Origin: Lepidodermella squamata
Lineage: Eukaryota > Gastrotricha
Length of the DNA: 64,000 nucleotides
Direction: 5' to 3'
NCBI GenBank assembly: GCA_047495785.1
Contig: JBLDXI010000021.1
Span: 62,001-126,000 of the forward strand
This document shows positions 10,253-23,158 of this stretch, in pieces. Within the stretch, counting starts at the first letter, position 1, and each line of letters starts with the position of its first letter. Position numbers and translations under genes: made by a program. Under the pieces are notes generated by a model that worked only from the letters and a program-made list of their open reading frames with translations, did no database searches and had not been told where the DNA came from.

Positions 10253-13200
10253 TCATTCAACGCCGCTGTTCGACTGCGAGTTCTCAGTCACATCAATGGC
10301 CATAATTTCGAGCGTAGTTGCCGGCATGTCCACCGCCGGGTCGCAAATGATCGCCGCAACGGCCGATTCCGCCTCCTCATCGTCCATCTCATCGTTATTA
10401 TTTTTCGCCGCCTCGCTGTCGACGTCAACCTTGTGCACGTTACGCTTGTGCCGCTTCAGCCGGTACATGTTCGCAAACGTCGACGTACACAAATCGCAGC
10501 CGTATTTGTTCGGCTTCGGAGAGCTGGACCGCGGCCGGGATGACTTTTTAGCCGACGATGATTTTTTCGACGAATTCGGCGGCGCTTTTTCGGCGAGACG
10601 GGTGACGGGCCCGGGCGCTGCCTCGGCGCCCTGCTGTTGGCTCGCAGCTGCAGCAGCTGCGGCGGCGGCAGCAGCGATTGCTCCCGGTTTTCGGTGGCAC
10701 TTTTGGTTGTGTTTTCGGACGCCCGATTTCGAATGAAATGGCCGGTTGCAGACGCCGCATTTGAACGGCAGGTCCTCGCGGCCGTGGCCTGACAGGCGTT
10801 GGTGGTGGAGTAGCGACTCGGGTGTCTGGTAGCCCTTGTTGCAGATCGAACACACGTGATCAAGCGACCCGGCTGAGCTGACTCGCTTCGGACTAGGACT
10901 TTTATTTTTGCTGGATTGAGGAAGTAAAGAAAAGATTGAGATTAGATTTGAGAATAGAACTTCCCGAAAATGGCACCCTCCTCGGGAAATAAGGAAGGAG
11001 ACCCAGGAGCCCCATTAAATTCCCCAAAATTGACATCCAGCACTAACTTAAAACCAAATAAATTTGATCTTTTCGATTTTTCTCAATATCCTCGATCCTC
11101 GATTCATATTATCTAACCTAAATAATCGCTCGATGAGGAGTTACCCCCTCGCCGTTTGCCAAACCAGCAAAAATATTTCAGTAATTTTTCCTAGATAAAT
11201 TCTGAGGATATTTCCAAATAAAATCGGAGGCAGATGAGTTGTATACTCATTCGATAAGAATCCTCCTGTAACCGGAACCTAATTTTCTGCAGCGGAACCA
11301 AATTTCGGAATATTTATTGGGCCTGAAACCACTTTTCAGAACTTTTCAGAGCATCGAAATTCTAAATAAATTATTTTTAAATTCAGCATTAAATTCAATG
11401 AAAGATTCAGCATTAAGACCCAGTTCATTTTATGGATCATAGATAGTCACGAATTCTCAGAATTATCAGAAAATCAACATTTGGAACATTTCGAATTAGG
11501 TTCCGCTCACCTTAAATTTGGTTACTATTTGGCTATTGGTTTTTTGGCAAAAATATATTCTAATTCGGTTAGTGATGGTAGTTTCCGTTTCGTCCGAGTT
11601 TTGTTTTGTTCCATTAAATGCAAATTATAATTCGAAATGTAATTTGCAAATCGAAAGCGATAAGCAGTTTCAAGTACTGAGACCGCTCAACCGAGCACCC
11701 AGAAACTTTGCCAGAAATTGGAGAAATTCAGGGTTCTAGGTTCAGGTGACAAAAAAATCGAAATCCATTATCATTTCAAAAATTCAATGCTGGAATGTCA
11801 ATTTTAAGGCCAAACATTTATTAAGACCCAGTATCCACTTTTGCATTAATTGATTCATCAAGAGAGGTAGAGAAGTAGTGGGGAGAAAAATCTGCCATTT
11901 TTTAAGTTTTCGAGGAGGATGAGGAGGACACCCAATATGAGCACCCGTTCACCGTAACCACTCACCCTTTGAGAGGCCGCTTCGGCGAGGCATTCGGGTG
12001 ATTCTGCTTCAGATGCTGCTCGAGTTCGGCAGCAGAAAGGCACAAAACCATGCAGTGCTCACAGCTGAACACGGCGAAAGAATCAGCAGCAGCAGCTCGG
12101 TCAGGCGACGACGTTTCCGCGCCGACGCCACCATCGCGCGAATCGGCCGCCGAATCAGCGCCACCCGGCCCGATCGTGATTTCATTAGGTTCGCCCAACA
12201 CGTCAGAAATCAACGCCCGCTCCTCCTCCTCGTTCATCTCCATTAGTATGGACGCATTCGGCAGCGCTGGCACGAGCTCGGTCGAAGACAAGGCGCGAGG
12301 CGAGCCGAGATCAAGGCTCGTGTGAATCGACACGGGCAGGTCCTCGTCCTCGTCGAGATCATCGTCATCAGACCGAGTGTCCTCATTATTGTTATTATTA
12401 TTATTACTACTACTCCCCGCCGCGTCCTTGTCCGCCTTCTCAGCATTCGAATGCTCCGCTTTGCGGTGCTTTTTCAAAAAATACTTGTTCTTAAACACCT
12501 GCCCGCATAGCCGGCAGGGCGACTGCGGGTGCACGGTCCGTTTATGCTCGGCCAGGTTCGATTTCTCAATAAAACCCTTGTTACAAGTCCGGCAGACGAA
12601 CCGCCTCAACGGCTGGCCTTCGACTTCTTCATCCCGCTTCTGGTGCTCGGCAATCATAGTCTCAGTTAGCACGCCGAATTTATCCTCATGCTTCGTATCC
12701 AACATGTGAGACGCGAAATGAAACGCTCGAATGAACATGGCGTAGCAAGTGCCGCAGATAAACGCCTTTTGGTCAGCATGCGACTCCTTCACATGCTCGC
12801 AGAGATCTTCGCCGGTCTGGAAATGCAACCGACACCCCTCGATGATGCATACGTGCTTCTTGCGGCCTTTCGAAGCGGACGACGACGATTTTTCAACGAC
12901 GATTTCTTTCGGTTTCCGGCCGCGTTTCGCCTTAACCGGCGCCGGCTGTTGCGCTGCGGGCGGCGGATCAGCAACCACCTGTTGCTGCGGTTTCGCGTAC
13001 TCCGGAATCCAAGCACCGTTATCGATTTGTTCAGATTTCGCCTCTTGCAACTCGACGCCTTCCACCTTAACAATACGCCCTACTCGTTTGTTGTGCCGGT
13101 TAACGAGGGTGGCTGAGACGGGCGAGCGGGATGGCAGGTTGAACTGGTCGTCAGCAGCTAGGCCCCTCGGCGGTATTGCGACCAAATGCGCCAGGGCTGA

Positions 13201-15045
13201 TCTCGATAGCGCGAAACCGCCCTGGTAGCGATTCGCAGCCGATGGCGTGGTCGAGTTATTAACAGCAGTTAGCGAGGAATTGTGGTGATGGCTCGGGTCG
13301 TTGCTAGGCCGGAGGTTTTGCGATAGTTGCGGGCTCTGGTGCTGGTGTGGCAACTGCAGGCCCTGCGCCCGTAGCACCGTCGGGTTGTTCACGTGCGCCA
13401 TGTCCATGTGCCGCAGGTACACCTCCTGCGACGGGAATTCGATGTGGAATGGGCAACTGCGGCAGATGTACCGTTTCACGTCTTCATGTGGCGCCGAGTC
13501 GTTTTTGCTTGCATCGCCGGTTGTTGCTGATGACGATGAGACGGCTTCTTCTTCAACACGACTGCGTTTCGCCGTGGTTTCTACGACAGATACGCTGGGG
13601 TATCGCGGCGCTGGGAGGGCTGCTGTTGAGGAGGAAGTGGACGAGGAGGTAGACGCCGATTGCACTTGAGCAGGCCGGAAGGTGGAAGGAGCCGAGACAC
13701 GTCTGAAAAAATTGAAAAATCCAACTTAAAATAATCGAAGATATAGTTTTGCATTTAGTATATAACCCCCAAATTCAAACCAAATTTTAGACCTGAAATA
13801 TTCTTTCAAACTTTTGCACATATTTTTGCACCCCTCAGCATGCTGATCCGATTCTGTTCCTGAAGGCTCTTCTAGTCCGAGTTCTGCCTCGGCTGCTTAG
13901 CTCAAGTTCCTGTCTGAGTTCTGCCCTCTTGGCTCTTGTACAACTTAGTAACAATTGCCTCAGAGAGTTGCATCAGATCCAGGCGGAGGCGTTGCATTCA
14001 AATTTTCCCAATTTCGAACAGTTTGTCAGCATCTTCTCCCGGATGTCTCGAGTAATGAAGATCCTTATGACAATAGGTCGGTTCTCACTTCATAAGTATT
14101 TCGATGATATTACGGGCTCCTAGGGACTGGCTTCACATACTCAAGCCAGTTGAAGAGACTTCACCAGTCGGAGGTGAAACAGGGATTTCTTATGACGGGG
14201 TATACGATGATGAAGCGATGACCAATTTCTGGGAACGTTGGGCGCGAGGCTTTTATGGCTTGAGAGCATGGCGAGAGCGACTACGACGAAGCAGCCATGA
14301 GGGTTACAATTCCACCTTCGGACCAAATTCTGCATGCGAATTTATCGTCATCTTCGACATCAAATCATTCCGAATTGGAGAATCGACCTGAGGCTAAACG
14401 AGGTGTTTCACAGCCTGTTCCACGAAGAGCCGTGACGGTGAATATTGGACCTATCATCGCGCCATTATCAGACCTAGTCACTGGCTGGGTGAGTTCTAAC
14501 CGATTTAAAGTTGAACGAAAAATCCCAGGATTTTATCACTTAGCCATTCAGACCGAAAACGTACATAAAAACTAATCTGTCTGAAACTACAAAAACCGCG
14601 TCAATTGAAGCGTGCCGCTCTATGCCCTCACCAATGCTTCTTTGTAAAGAGCAAGAATATTATCAAATCAGCTTATTTCTGATGAACTTATTACCCTTTC
14701 CTTGATGTAATGCCCGAAGTCATTCTATTTCTATATTTCAAATTTGAGTTTCTAAACCAAAAGTTACAAAGACGTAATAGACATCTTCCCGTTTTCGCTT
14801 TTACCTAGCTACTTTTTACTATTTTCAAAGTTCAACATTTCTGAAATTTTTATATTGTATCCATATAAATTTCAAAACATCTTCAAGTTTTCGTTTGTGT
14901 TTGTTTTCGTTTTTCTTTTTGTAGAAATTAGGTAAAATAAAAAATAAAAATTAATCATCAGAAAAACATACGTTACGTTAGTGAGAATGCGGACATTGAC
15001 AGGTCGAAGTGGCGGCTGCCCACCGCCACCGGAATTGCCGATCAT
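10253..15045 (-). CDS. ZnF-1: C2H2 zinc-finger protein with AT-hook
   Basis: Three exons, 15045-14972, 13702-11966 and 10910-10253, joined in phase 2, give 822 residues. The first exon starts MIGNSGGGG. The family finger with CRSCPF and RHMDMAH lies near residues 100-130. An AT-hook (KRGRKPKE) lies near 285. Further C2H2 fingers follow: CIIEGC, CGTC, CRTC, CRLC, and CEHC near 570. The last exon holds CSIC, CGVC and CDLC. A poly-Ala run and acidic stretches suggest transactivating or flexible regions. It is probably a nuclear DNA-binding regulator. Its introns (1269 and 1055 bases) are far longer than those of its paralogues. Exon 1 is supported mainly by the in-frame splice join and is the weakest part. 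Confidence 0.75.
10911..11965 (-). other. long intron of ZnF-1
   Basis: A 1055-base intron between ...RPLKG and KNKSPSPKR. Only weak frames occur inside, with no family resemblance. Confidence 0.6.
13703..14971 (-). other. first intron of ZnF-1
   Basis: A 1269-base intron bounded by AC|GTATGT and tttttcag|ACG. Plus-strand frames near 13929-14575 show no known motifs, and I do not call a gene there. Confidence 0.5.
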
Positions 15046-15297
15046 GTTCCAGGCAAGGCACAAAAATAAATATAAAATAATTCAAATCTGCATCTAAAAC
15101 AACAAGAAAAATTACTCATACACTTTGAATAAAAAATGCAATATTATTACGACGTAATCATCCTTTTAGCGCATGATTAAATGAACCCCATAGTTAACCA
15201 TCAACAACTATGAAACGGTCTTGAAAAACGCATGGGAAAGCATAATTTTTCTCATCAGTGTGAGACGGAAAGAAATCATTGAAGAAAGAATTTGCGC

Positions 15298-18188
15298 TCA
15301 ATAAAGATAAAGTGGAGGCGGCCCATCGTCCGCATTCTCCACAGGCAGAGGCGCACTTTCGAGCGCCTCCTCGGCTACAGGCTGCTCCGACGCCTCAACG
15401 GCCATCTCACCAGGTGATTCAGTAGTGTCCTCCGGATCCTGTACAGTTCGATCATTGCCATTGTTACTGACATCTTCATTACTTTTAGGCAGATTTTTCG
15501 ATTTAACAACGTCAGGATGCGTAGCGAGCAAATGAGATTTTAAGGCGGCTCGATCGCCGCAAACCTCGCCACAGTGCCAACAATTGTTGCGTAGTTTCGC
15601 ATGGTACAAACCCAAATGTGAATTCAGCGTCCGTTGCTCATGAAAAATATCGCCGCAAAAGCCGCATTTATGCGTCATTTCACCCGGCCGGCACCGGCCA
15701 GCTTTCACATGGGTTCGAAAACCCGTTTGATAGGTAAACGCTTTCAAGCACCTGACGAAAAAAATGCAAAAAATTAACCGAAAAAACAACGGAAAAATAG
15801 GACAAACTTGTTGCATTTGTACCGTTTCCGGCCCGCGTGTCGATCCAAGTGTTCCTTCAATTGTAGCCTTGTGTTCAAAATTCGGTTGCAGATGTGGCAA
15901 GTATAATCGCCACGCGCATTTGTCAGTTCCGCCGGTTCGTCCTTAAACGCCGTCACGACATATCGAGGTTTATTTTCAGAGTCTGGTTTTGATTTTGCTA
16001 CATTTTCATTTTTTCTAGAAATATAAAACATTTAATGCGATTATATAAGGAAGATTTTTCGACAAACTTTTTTCGATCCCCTTCGCCGAGATGAAACGCT
16101 TTAACGTGGGATACTAGACTTTTCGACCTGTCAAACGAGGCATGGCAAAACTGGCATTTAATCGGCAGTTCGCCCTTCTTGCCATGACTCATCGACTTGT
16201 GCTTTATCAGCGAGTTGCTATTCGAGAAGGACATTGAGCACAGGGCGCACTTGAACGGCCGAACTTCAACGTGCGAGAATTCGTGCGCGCGAACTGTTTT
16301 TTGATGCGCGAAAAGCTGCCCGCAAATTCGGCACGCATATTTACGCCCCTCTTCACCGCCCATATTGACAACAAGCGGCGCCCAAGAATTCACGTCGAAA
16401 CTTCCGTCAGATGACGTGCCAGGATTTGACTCGCCCATCTTATCCCGATGGGCGGTTTGTTTATGGTGGAGAAGTGTTAACGTAAAACCGAAAGACAAGT
16501 CGCAAAAATCGCATTTATATTTCGTCAAATTATCAAAATCGATTGGCTCAGCAGTGTTGGCAGTTTGCTTCGCGGCCAAGCTTGAACACGTCTTTTTCTG
16601 GTGTAAATTGAACCCACTCAGCGTTGTGAACATCGTCGCGCAAAGCGGGCAGCAAAACAGGTCGTTATTATGAGCTTTTTCGATATGTTGCTGCAGAATC
16701 GGGATGGATGAGAATCGTATATCATCACATCCGTCGACTATGCAACGTAAATTATGGCTAGAGTCCATGTGGCTCGACAGTTCTGGCTCGCTTGAAAACG
16801 CTGATTTGCAGTATTTACACAGCAGATAGCAGTCGAGGTGTTTCATCAGCGATTGATGCAATTGAAGGCCGCGTTGAGATTGGAAGGTCGCTTTGCATTT
16901 GTCGCAAGTGAATATCGTTGAAGAATCATCAGTCGAAGGCTTATTGTTATTGCTAGCATTCGAAGACCGCGGCGTGGTTTTATTAGGAAGAGCTATGCCT
17001 GATGTTTGTACAACACTCGGATTTAGCAAATGAGCAAGGTCCATGTGGCGTAGATACACGGCTTCATTCGGGAATTCGACGCGGAATGGGCAGCTTTCGC
17101 ATATCCACTTCTTCTCCGGCTTCACGTTGATTTCAGATGGAGTCATGCGTGGATGGTGAGCTTCGAATCGCGATTTTTTCGACGACTCAACATTTTCGCT
17201 TGGATATTTCGGCGTGACTGACTGAGATTTACGCTGGCCGTCAATTCTCATCGCAGCTGCCTCGTCGTTATTTGATTCCTCATTATTACTAGAGAGAATT
17301 AGAGAAAAACAATTATTATTTTACAAATTTCAAGACGGATCTCTAAAAATATAACAAAACTAATGTGAACGGATCAAAAAGGCCAATTTGACGGAAATCT
17401 TAATCGACTATGAATGTTATCAACTAAAATATTAATCCGGAAGAGTTTGATGAAACCAGGAAAAATACCGAAAATTACCCAACCAATTACCATCGGGTTT
17501 TTCTTCATTTTCCCGTGTAATTATAACTTTTTCACACAATTTCAAATTTCAAAAATCTTAAATCTCCTTGAAAGCTTGAGCAACTAAAACATTTCAACAA
17601 ATTTTTTAAGGCGAACTTACCAGCAACAAGAGCAATTAACGTGATCGTGAGCTTCAGCGGGTTCCGCCTTGATAAAGACGGCTTCTGAAGGCTGGGAAAA
17701 TCCAGTTGGGGACCGCATTTGAGGTGGATTTGTTGTGGTCAAGCGCTGAAGCACCGGCATAGTAGCAATATCATCATCGAATGGCGCCTGGATCTGAGTT
17801 TCACGATTTGCAACAGTTTCTTCGCTCGATTTTTCAGATTCTTGTCTATCCTGGCTATCAGAGTCACCCGAACCTTCAGCATTACTGCAAATAAATTAAA
17901 ATTGAAAATTGAAAAATTGAAAAGTTCGAAATTAAAAATATACCGTTCTAGAAAAGCATCGACATCATCGCAAGAAACCAGTGTGTTAGTTCGAATAGAT
18001 CTCGGCAAAATGCCTTGCTCTTGCATTTGCACTCGCTGATTCGTTGAAAGAGCAAAGTAAGTAGTATTGCTGCCGAACATTTCACGCAAACTTTTGTGGC
18101 CATGAGTTTTGAAGGCCTTGATAAGGCACGACTCCGGGTACCATTCGCGCCCGTTAATCGGGACGCGTACGACGCCAACAAGCGGCAT
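15298..18188 (-). CDS. ZnF-2: SKI/DAC-like domain plus C2H2 array
   Basis: Five exons: 18188-17944, 17884-17621, 17288-16068, 16014-15808 and 15751-15298, all phase 2, 796 residues. Residues 1-85 form an unusual domain with NGREWYPESC, YFALSTNQRVQMQEQGILP and LVSCDDVDAFLE. Its order of strands and helices resembles the SKI/SNO/DAC fold, a tentative assignment. An acidic linker with IKAEPAEA and CSCC follows. Next is the family finger (CESCPF, RHMDLAH) and about eleven further C2H2 fingers. Two fingers are split by introns with unusual GTTTGT donors; splicing restores CNKCLKAF. It is probably a transcription regulator whose N-terminal domain binds a protein partner. Confidence 0.82.
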
Positions 18189-18354
18189 CGAATCTCACAA
18201 ATGCATCAAAAAAATTCAAATTTATACAAATTTCTAAACGAAAAAATAATAGGTAATAATCAAAATCGAAGGTCTCAGTTGAGCTTAGAAACATATGATT
18301 TTGTATTAAATTAGAAAATCAACAAAAGTAAAAACCGGATAGAAAATTGAGCAA

Positions 18355-20491
18355 TCAACTTGAGCAGGAAAGGGACGGTTTTTTCGTTCGTTTAGTTTTA
18401 GCTACATTCACCCGAAGTTCTTTCAACGGGACATCATCATCGTCATCACTTTCGAAATGATGTTTCGATTCGACATGGCAAGTCAACGACCGTTCAAACC
18501 AGAAACTTTTACCGCAAAACGAGCATGCATAAGATTTCGTGTCGTGCTTTACAGATAAATGAAGCTCAAGATCTTCGTAATTTTCAAAAATATTCGAGCA
18601 AGTTTTACACGCGTAAGTCATTTGATCAGGTGAAAGACCGTGGATGAGAGTTTTGTGGAGAGTCAAAGCAGCAAACGTTTTGAATTTTCCACCACAGTTT
18701 GAGCAGTCTATCGTAGATTTCCGACAAGTTTTAAAATTGACCAATCCTCCTTCAATAACAATTTCACATTCCGCCAGTTGGCACAGTTTCCCAGTGATAT
18801 CACACTTAGCTATATGACCGTCATATTCTTCAAGGCTCAAAGACATGTCAAAACATTTCGAGCAGACAAAAGCCGAGTTGTTGTGATAGGAGGCAACGTG
18901 ATTTTTCAAATGTGAGCCAGATCTCAAAATAGCACTACAACCTTTGAATAAACACTGTTTCTCGCATTTTCGACGATTTTCAACGTCATGAGCGTCAGAT
19001 AAGTGTTCATTTAAGGCGGTTGGGGTTAGAAAACAGGCATCATTCGGGCACAAATTGCAATGATAAGTCGAATAGACATGGCCAGTTTTGTTACGATGGC
19101 CATCTAACAGTTCAATTTTGTCAAATTTAACCCAACAGATTTGGCAAGTGAGCAAATCAAACGCAGAATTATCGCACGTTTTTCCATCAAGATGCGCCTT
19201 AAGATCGAAGATATTTGCAAACATGGCGGCGCAAAATGAACAGATAAACGCGTCTTTCCCATGCCAATGATCGACGTGACTTCGAAATGCAGCTTTACCG
19301 CGATAGACAGCTCGACATCCATCGACAATACACTCGAAAACTGACCCTTTTGAGCCGGATTTACCCGACATTTTAGGATGGACTTTTTCAATGTGGGAGT
19401 TCAGATTATTTCGGCTCAACGAAATGACGCCGCAATGATGGCAAACGAAGCTAGCATACACATGTTTCTCCTGTAGCTGATGGCTGTGAAGGTCAGCGAA
19501 AGTTTTGAACGTTTTCAAGCAAATTTTACACGTCAAAAAATCGCAGTTGGGAGATTCTGGCCGTTTTTCAACGAGACATTTCTCGCCGTGTTTTGATAAA
19601 TCCGAATACAACTGAAATTGGCAGAAACACTTTCGGCAGATGAAAATTGAGTTCTGATGCCACTCATAGACGTGGCGGACCAATTTTGGCCCTGCCTGGA
19701 AAATCGAATCACAACCCTTCGCCAAACAAATCAATTTAGGGTCATCCGTAATTGCGGCAATTCGATGATCCTTAGCTACATGGCGACTAAGATCTTCATC
19801 TTTCAACGCGAAATATAGGCATTTATCAACTGGGCAGTGGAGCGACGAATAGATATGGCCTTTATCAACACGATGGGCCTGAAAATTCTCGAAATTCTCG
19901 AATCTCTTAATGTACTTATTTGGGAACTTATTGCAGATTCGGCAATAAATGACGGCATTTGTTGAAACACTAGGGGGAGCACTGGAAACCTGACGATGAG
20001 CGATATTTATATGCCTCAAATAGATTTCCTGGCTCGGAAATTCGACTGGAAAGGGACAAGAAGAGCAGGTGAATCGCTGCTCTGTTCTTGTTACTTGCGG
20101 CTCGTCAAAAACCTCAGGGAGTGGCGTTTCACAATCGCAACTGCACTCCTCCTTGATATAGAAATCGACGGATGAGCGGCATCTCAATTCAGTGGAATAA
20201 TCGACAGGTTCAGCTTTTACAAAATTGCAACTGAAAATTCGAAAAGCTTAATTTGTGGGTGAACTTTTAGCGCTAAAACTAACCTGGAATTCGAAAGACT
20301 GCTAGAACTTCGGTCATTCAGGCTCGAAGCTGGGCGACCACCAACGGGGACGAAAACTATCTTTCCTGGTTTAGCTACGTTTGGCTGGTCTCTAAATATG
20401 AATTGTAAAATGATGAATAAATTCAAATAATTCAAATTGTATACCTGACAAGACGAAATTTGTTGGATACACTCAGCACGTTTCGAGCCAT
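18355..20491 (-). CDS. ZnF-3: family C2H2 protein
   Basis: Three exons, 20491-20445, 20391-20284 and 20230-18355, phase 2, 676 residues. Exon 1 starts MARNVLSV. Exon 2 carries PGKIVFVPVGGRPAS. Exon 3 begins with the SUMO-consensus-like VKAEPVD, then IKEECSCDC, then the family finger (CSSCPF, RHINIAH). Super-repeats of long-linker fingers follow, of the kind CKIC...H...H, then CGVIS, then CIVDGC...H...WH, then CSFC. The C-terminus has three plainer fingers (CKTC, CSFC) and a basic tail. Exons 3 and 4 of its paralogues are fused here by intron loss. It is probably nuclear and DNA-binding. Only 166 bp separate its stop from the start of ZnF-2. Confidence 0.85.
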
Positions 20492-20936
20492 TTTTCCAAA
20501 ATTTCCCACGAAAAATATTCCAGTCAGTTAATAATCCATTACCGATGATATGATCGTTAATAAAATAATTTACGATAAGATCTATAAGGTTTCACAAGTA
20601 GAAGTTAGAGTAACAAAGACTTGAAATATTTCAATTCAGAGTTGGGCATTTTCAAACCCAATAAAATTGAGGAGCGCGTCGGTTAACCCCAAAAATTCGA
20701 TTTTCAGATTTTTTATTGCAATTTTCGTTTGCGCAAATAGCGTAGACCCAAGCAATATTTTGAAAATTTGTGACTTGACCGTGGAATTTAGAGTTCCGGT
20801 TATAAAAATGGCAAAAATTGATATCAAAACTAGTTATCAAATCGAGATAAAATAGCCAAAACAAATTTGAATTTATTAAAAGTGAAAAACTGAGATGTAG
20901 ATAAATCAACCAATATTAACAAGACTTGTTTCTCTC
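20492..20936. other. spacer between ZnF-4 and ZnF-3
   Basis: A 445-base AT-rich gap holding the 3' end of ZnF-4 and the presumed promoter of ZnF-3. No gene or clear element is seen. Confidence 0.4.
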
Positions 20937-23000
20937 CTATGATGGTCTTCTTTGTTTCTTCACTTCCGGTTGAGTCGACGATTCAACAGAGTTTTGACGC
21001 AAAATTGTCGAACGACGCCGTTGCCTATTCGTTTCCAACTTAGACAAGGATGCTAAACAATAGCCAACATCGTCACCGGCCACCTTATCGCAATCAGCGA
21101 GGTGATTTTCGAAATTTTCAAGAGAGAAAAGAAAAGCCAAACACTTGGGACACAAAAATGCCGAATCTTTGTGGTAATTTTCCACGTGACGAATTAAATG
21201 CTTCTTCGAATATAGTACCGCAGAACAACCTGGTACATCGCAATTGAACTGAATGGCCCCAAGGCCGAACCCATGGACCTCCTGGAAATGGCGTGCCAGG
21301 CCGTCAGAAGTCAAGAAATTAACGTCATCGAGGCAGATATCGCAATGATGTGTGGAGTATGCGTGGAGTGTCACTTGACGATGTAGATCCAACTCGGCGA
21401 AATTGGCGCATTCTTCACCACAAATTTGGCAGTTGAGACAATTCAAGTTTTCGCGACTCTTAGAACAAGTCGAGTCGATATGAACGCACAATTCGTCGAT
21501 GTTAAAATACATTTTACAGCAGCTCAAACACGCGAACGCCTCGTTCAAATGCCACTGATCAACATGGGCCAAATACGCGAATTTGTCGCGATAGGTCGAA
21601 AAACAGCCATCGACAGAGCAACGAATATGAGCAGAATGTGCCTCATGAACATCCGAATGGTCCTTTTTAACGTGCTCAAAAAAGTTCGGAGGATATGGGA
21701 AGTTGAGCTCGCAATAACTGCAAACATTGTTGCGGAACCAGTGACGCGAATTTCTCACGTGGGCGCCCAAGTCTTTGAACGTTTTGTACGAAATCTCGCA
21801 GATTTTGCATGCGCGTAAATTTGTCGATACCGGGTCGAAAATTCGATCGTTTTTACAAGAGTTCTTGTGGTTATTCAACGCATTCCTTGTTTTGAATTGT
21901 TCGCAACAGTTTCGGCACGGAAATATGGTGCCTGCATGCCATTTTCGCGCGTGAATAATCAGCGATTGCCGCCTTGAAAACACCGAATCGCAGTTTCTAA
22001 CCGCACATTTGAAACGCTGCATGTCAATAGTAGATATTTCCTTGTGATTTTGCTTGATATGCAGAGTCAAGGCGAAATCAGCCGCTGCGATGAAGTTACA
22101 GCCATACACCGGGCAGTAGTGTGAAGCGTAAAAGTGCTGACTTCTCACGCGATGGCTGCGCAAACTGGGAAAATCCGGGAACTCAGCGTCACAAGTTCGA
22201 CAGAAAAACTCAACTTTTCTAGGTTGGAGCGACGTTTCGGCAGGTTGATTCTGATGAGCAATTTCTTGGTGTCTTGTGTAAGCTAATTGGCTACGAAAAG
22301 CGACGGGAAAAGGGCACGATAAGCAGACGAAATCAGGCAAAATTTCAAAGTTTGATGGAACATCACTCGAATGCGAGTTTACAGTAATAGCCTCCGTTTC
22401 CGAATTTCGTGTAAATAATTCCGGGACTGGAGGAGGTGACGTGGCGCTGGAAAGTGGATGAGCCGTGTCCAAGTGGCGAGTGTAAATTTCGCGGGTGGGG
22501 AAAGACAGCGGGAACGGGCAAGATCGGCAAATAAATTCCTCTGCACCCTGCAAAATTTGCGGGTCGTCGTCAACACGAGGCGGTTCTACCAGGATACAGT
22601 CCCTGTTATTGGAGCATGTGCACTCGGGTTTCACAGACAAATCACGATTCGAGGAGCTACGATGAAAAAATGAAATTTGCAAATAAATACAGATTCAAAG
22701 TATTTTTTCTTACCAATTTTGATCGATTGGAGGAGGGTCGATTATCTCGACTGGCTCAGATTTCGTATTGCTCAGCCTTAACATTGGAATTGGAGTAATT
22801 TCCGGGGAAAAATAATTAAAAACCCACTGGCTCCGAAATTGAGCAGCACTTGGAGCTTGAAGTCCGCTAAGAGGGACAAGACGAATCCTGCTCGTCCCCG
22901 ACTGAAACGAGATGCTGAATTTAAGTTAGATTACAATAAGACAGGAGGAAATAAAGTACCTTGGTCTAATCGAAGGAATACTCGAATGGTTCCTGGCCAT
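20937..23000 (-). CDS. ZnF-4: family C2H2 protein with duplicated CPF finger
   Basis: Four exons: 23000-22960, 22887-22828, 22776-22714 and 22656-20937, all phase 2, 627 residues. Exon 1 starts MARNHSS, like ZnF-3. Exon 2 carries the VPLSG version of the VPVG motif. Exon 3 carries KSEPVEIIDPPP and exon 4 starts with VKPECTC. It has two consecutive N-terminal family fingers, CRSCPF...RHLDTAH and CLSCPF...RHQEIAH, instead of one. Two super-repeats follow (CRTC, CAVRNC, CRNC; CKIC, CSVDGC, CLSC; CQIC, CDVPGC, CPKC) and then a basic tail. The acceptor of exon 2 was chosen to keep the VPLSG frame; a stronger tttcag 15 bases upstream would shift the frame. Confidence 0.82.
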
Positions 23001-23158
23001 TTTTCGCCGTTTCAAGGAAAATAACGCATTTATACCGGTAGGATGAATGGTGGCAGGTCCCTCGATTTAATATTAAACATCTAAATTAAAAAAATAGTTG
23101 TTAAAATGGAAATAAATATAATTTCACTCCCAAATTGATTCAATTTTCACAAAAGAAA

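Noticed and set aside
10296-10736. Plus-strand frame with a poly-Ala run
   Set aside because: Antisense of the ZnF-1 last exon; the Ala run is the reverse complement of a GC-rich repeat.
12688-13669. Long plus-strand open frames opposite ZnF-1
   Set aside because: They are shadows of the GC-rich coding strand, with no domain and no splice context.
14104-14575. Plus-strand frames inside the ZnF-1 first intron
   Set aside because: Codon use is not convincing and no family motif or splice partner was found.
20636-20909. Frames in the ZnF-4/ZnF-3 spacer
   Set aside because: AT-rich low-complexity translation, no motif.
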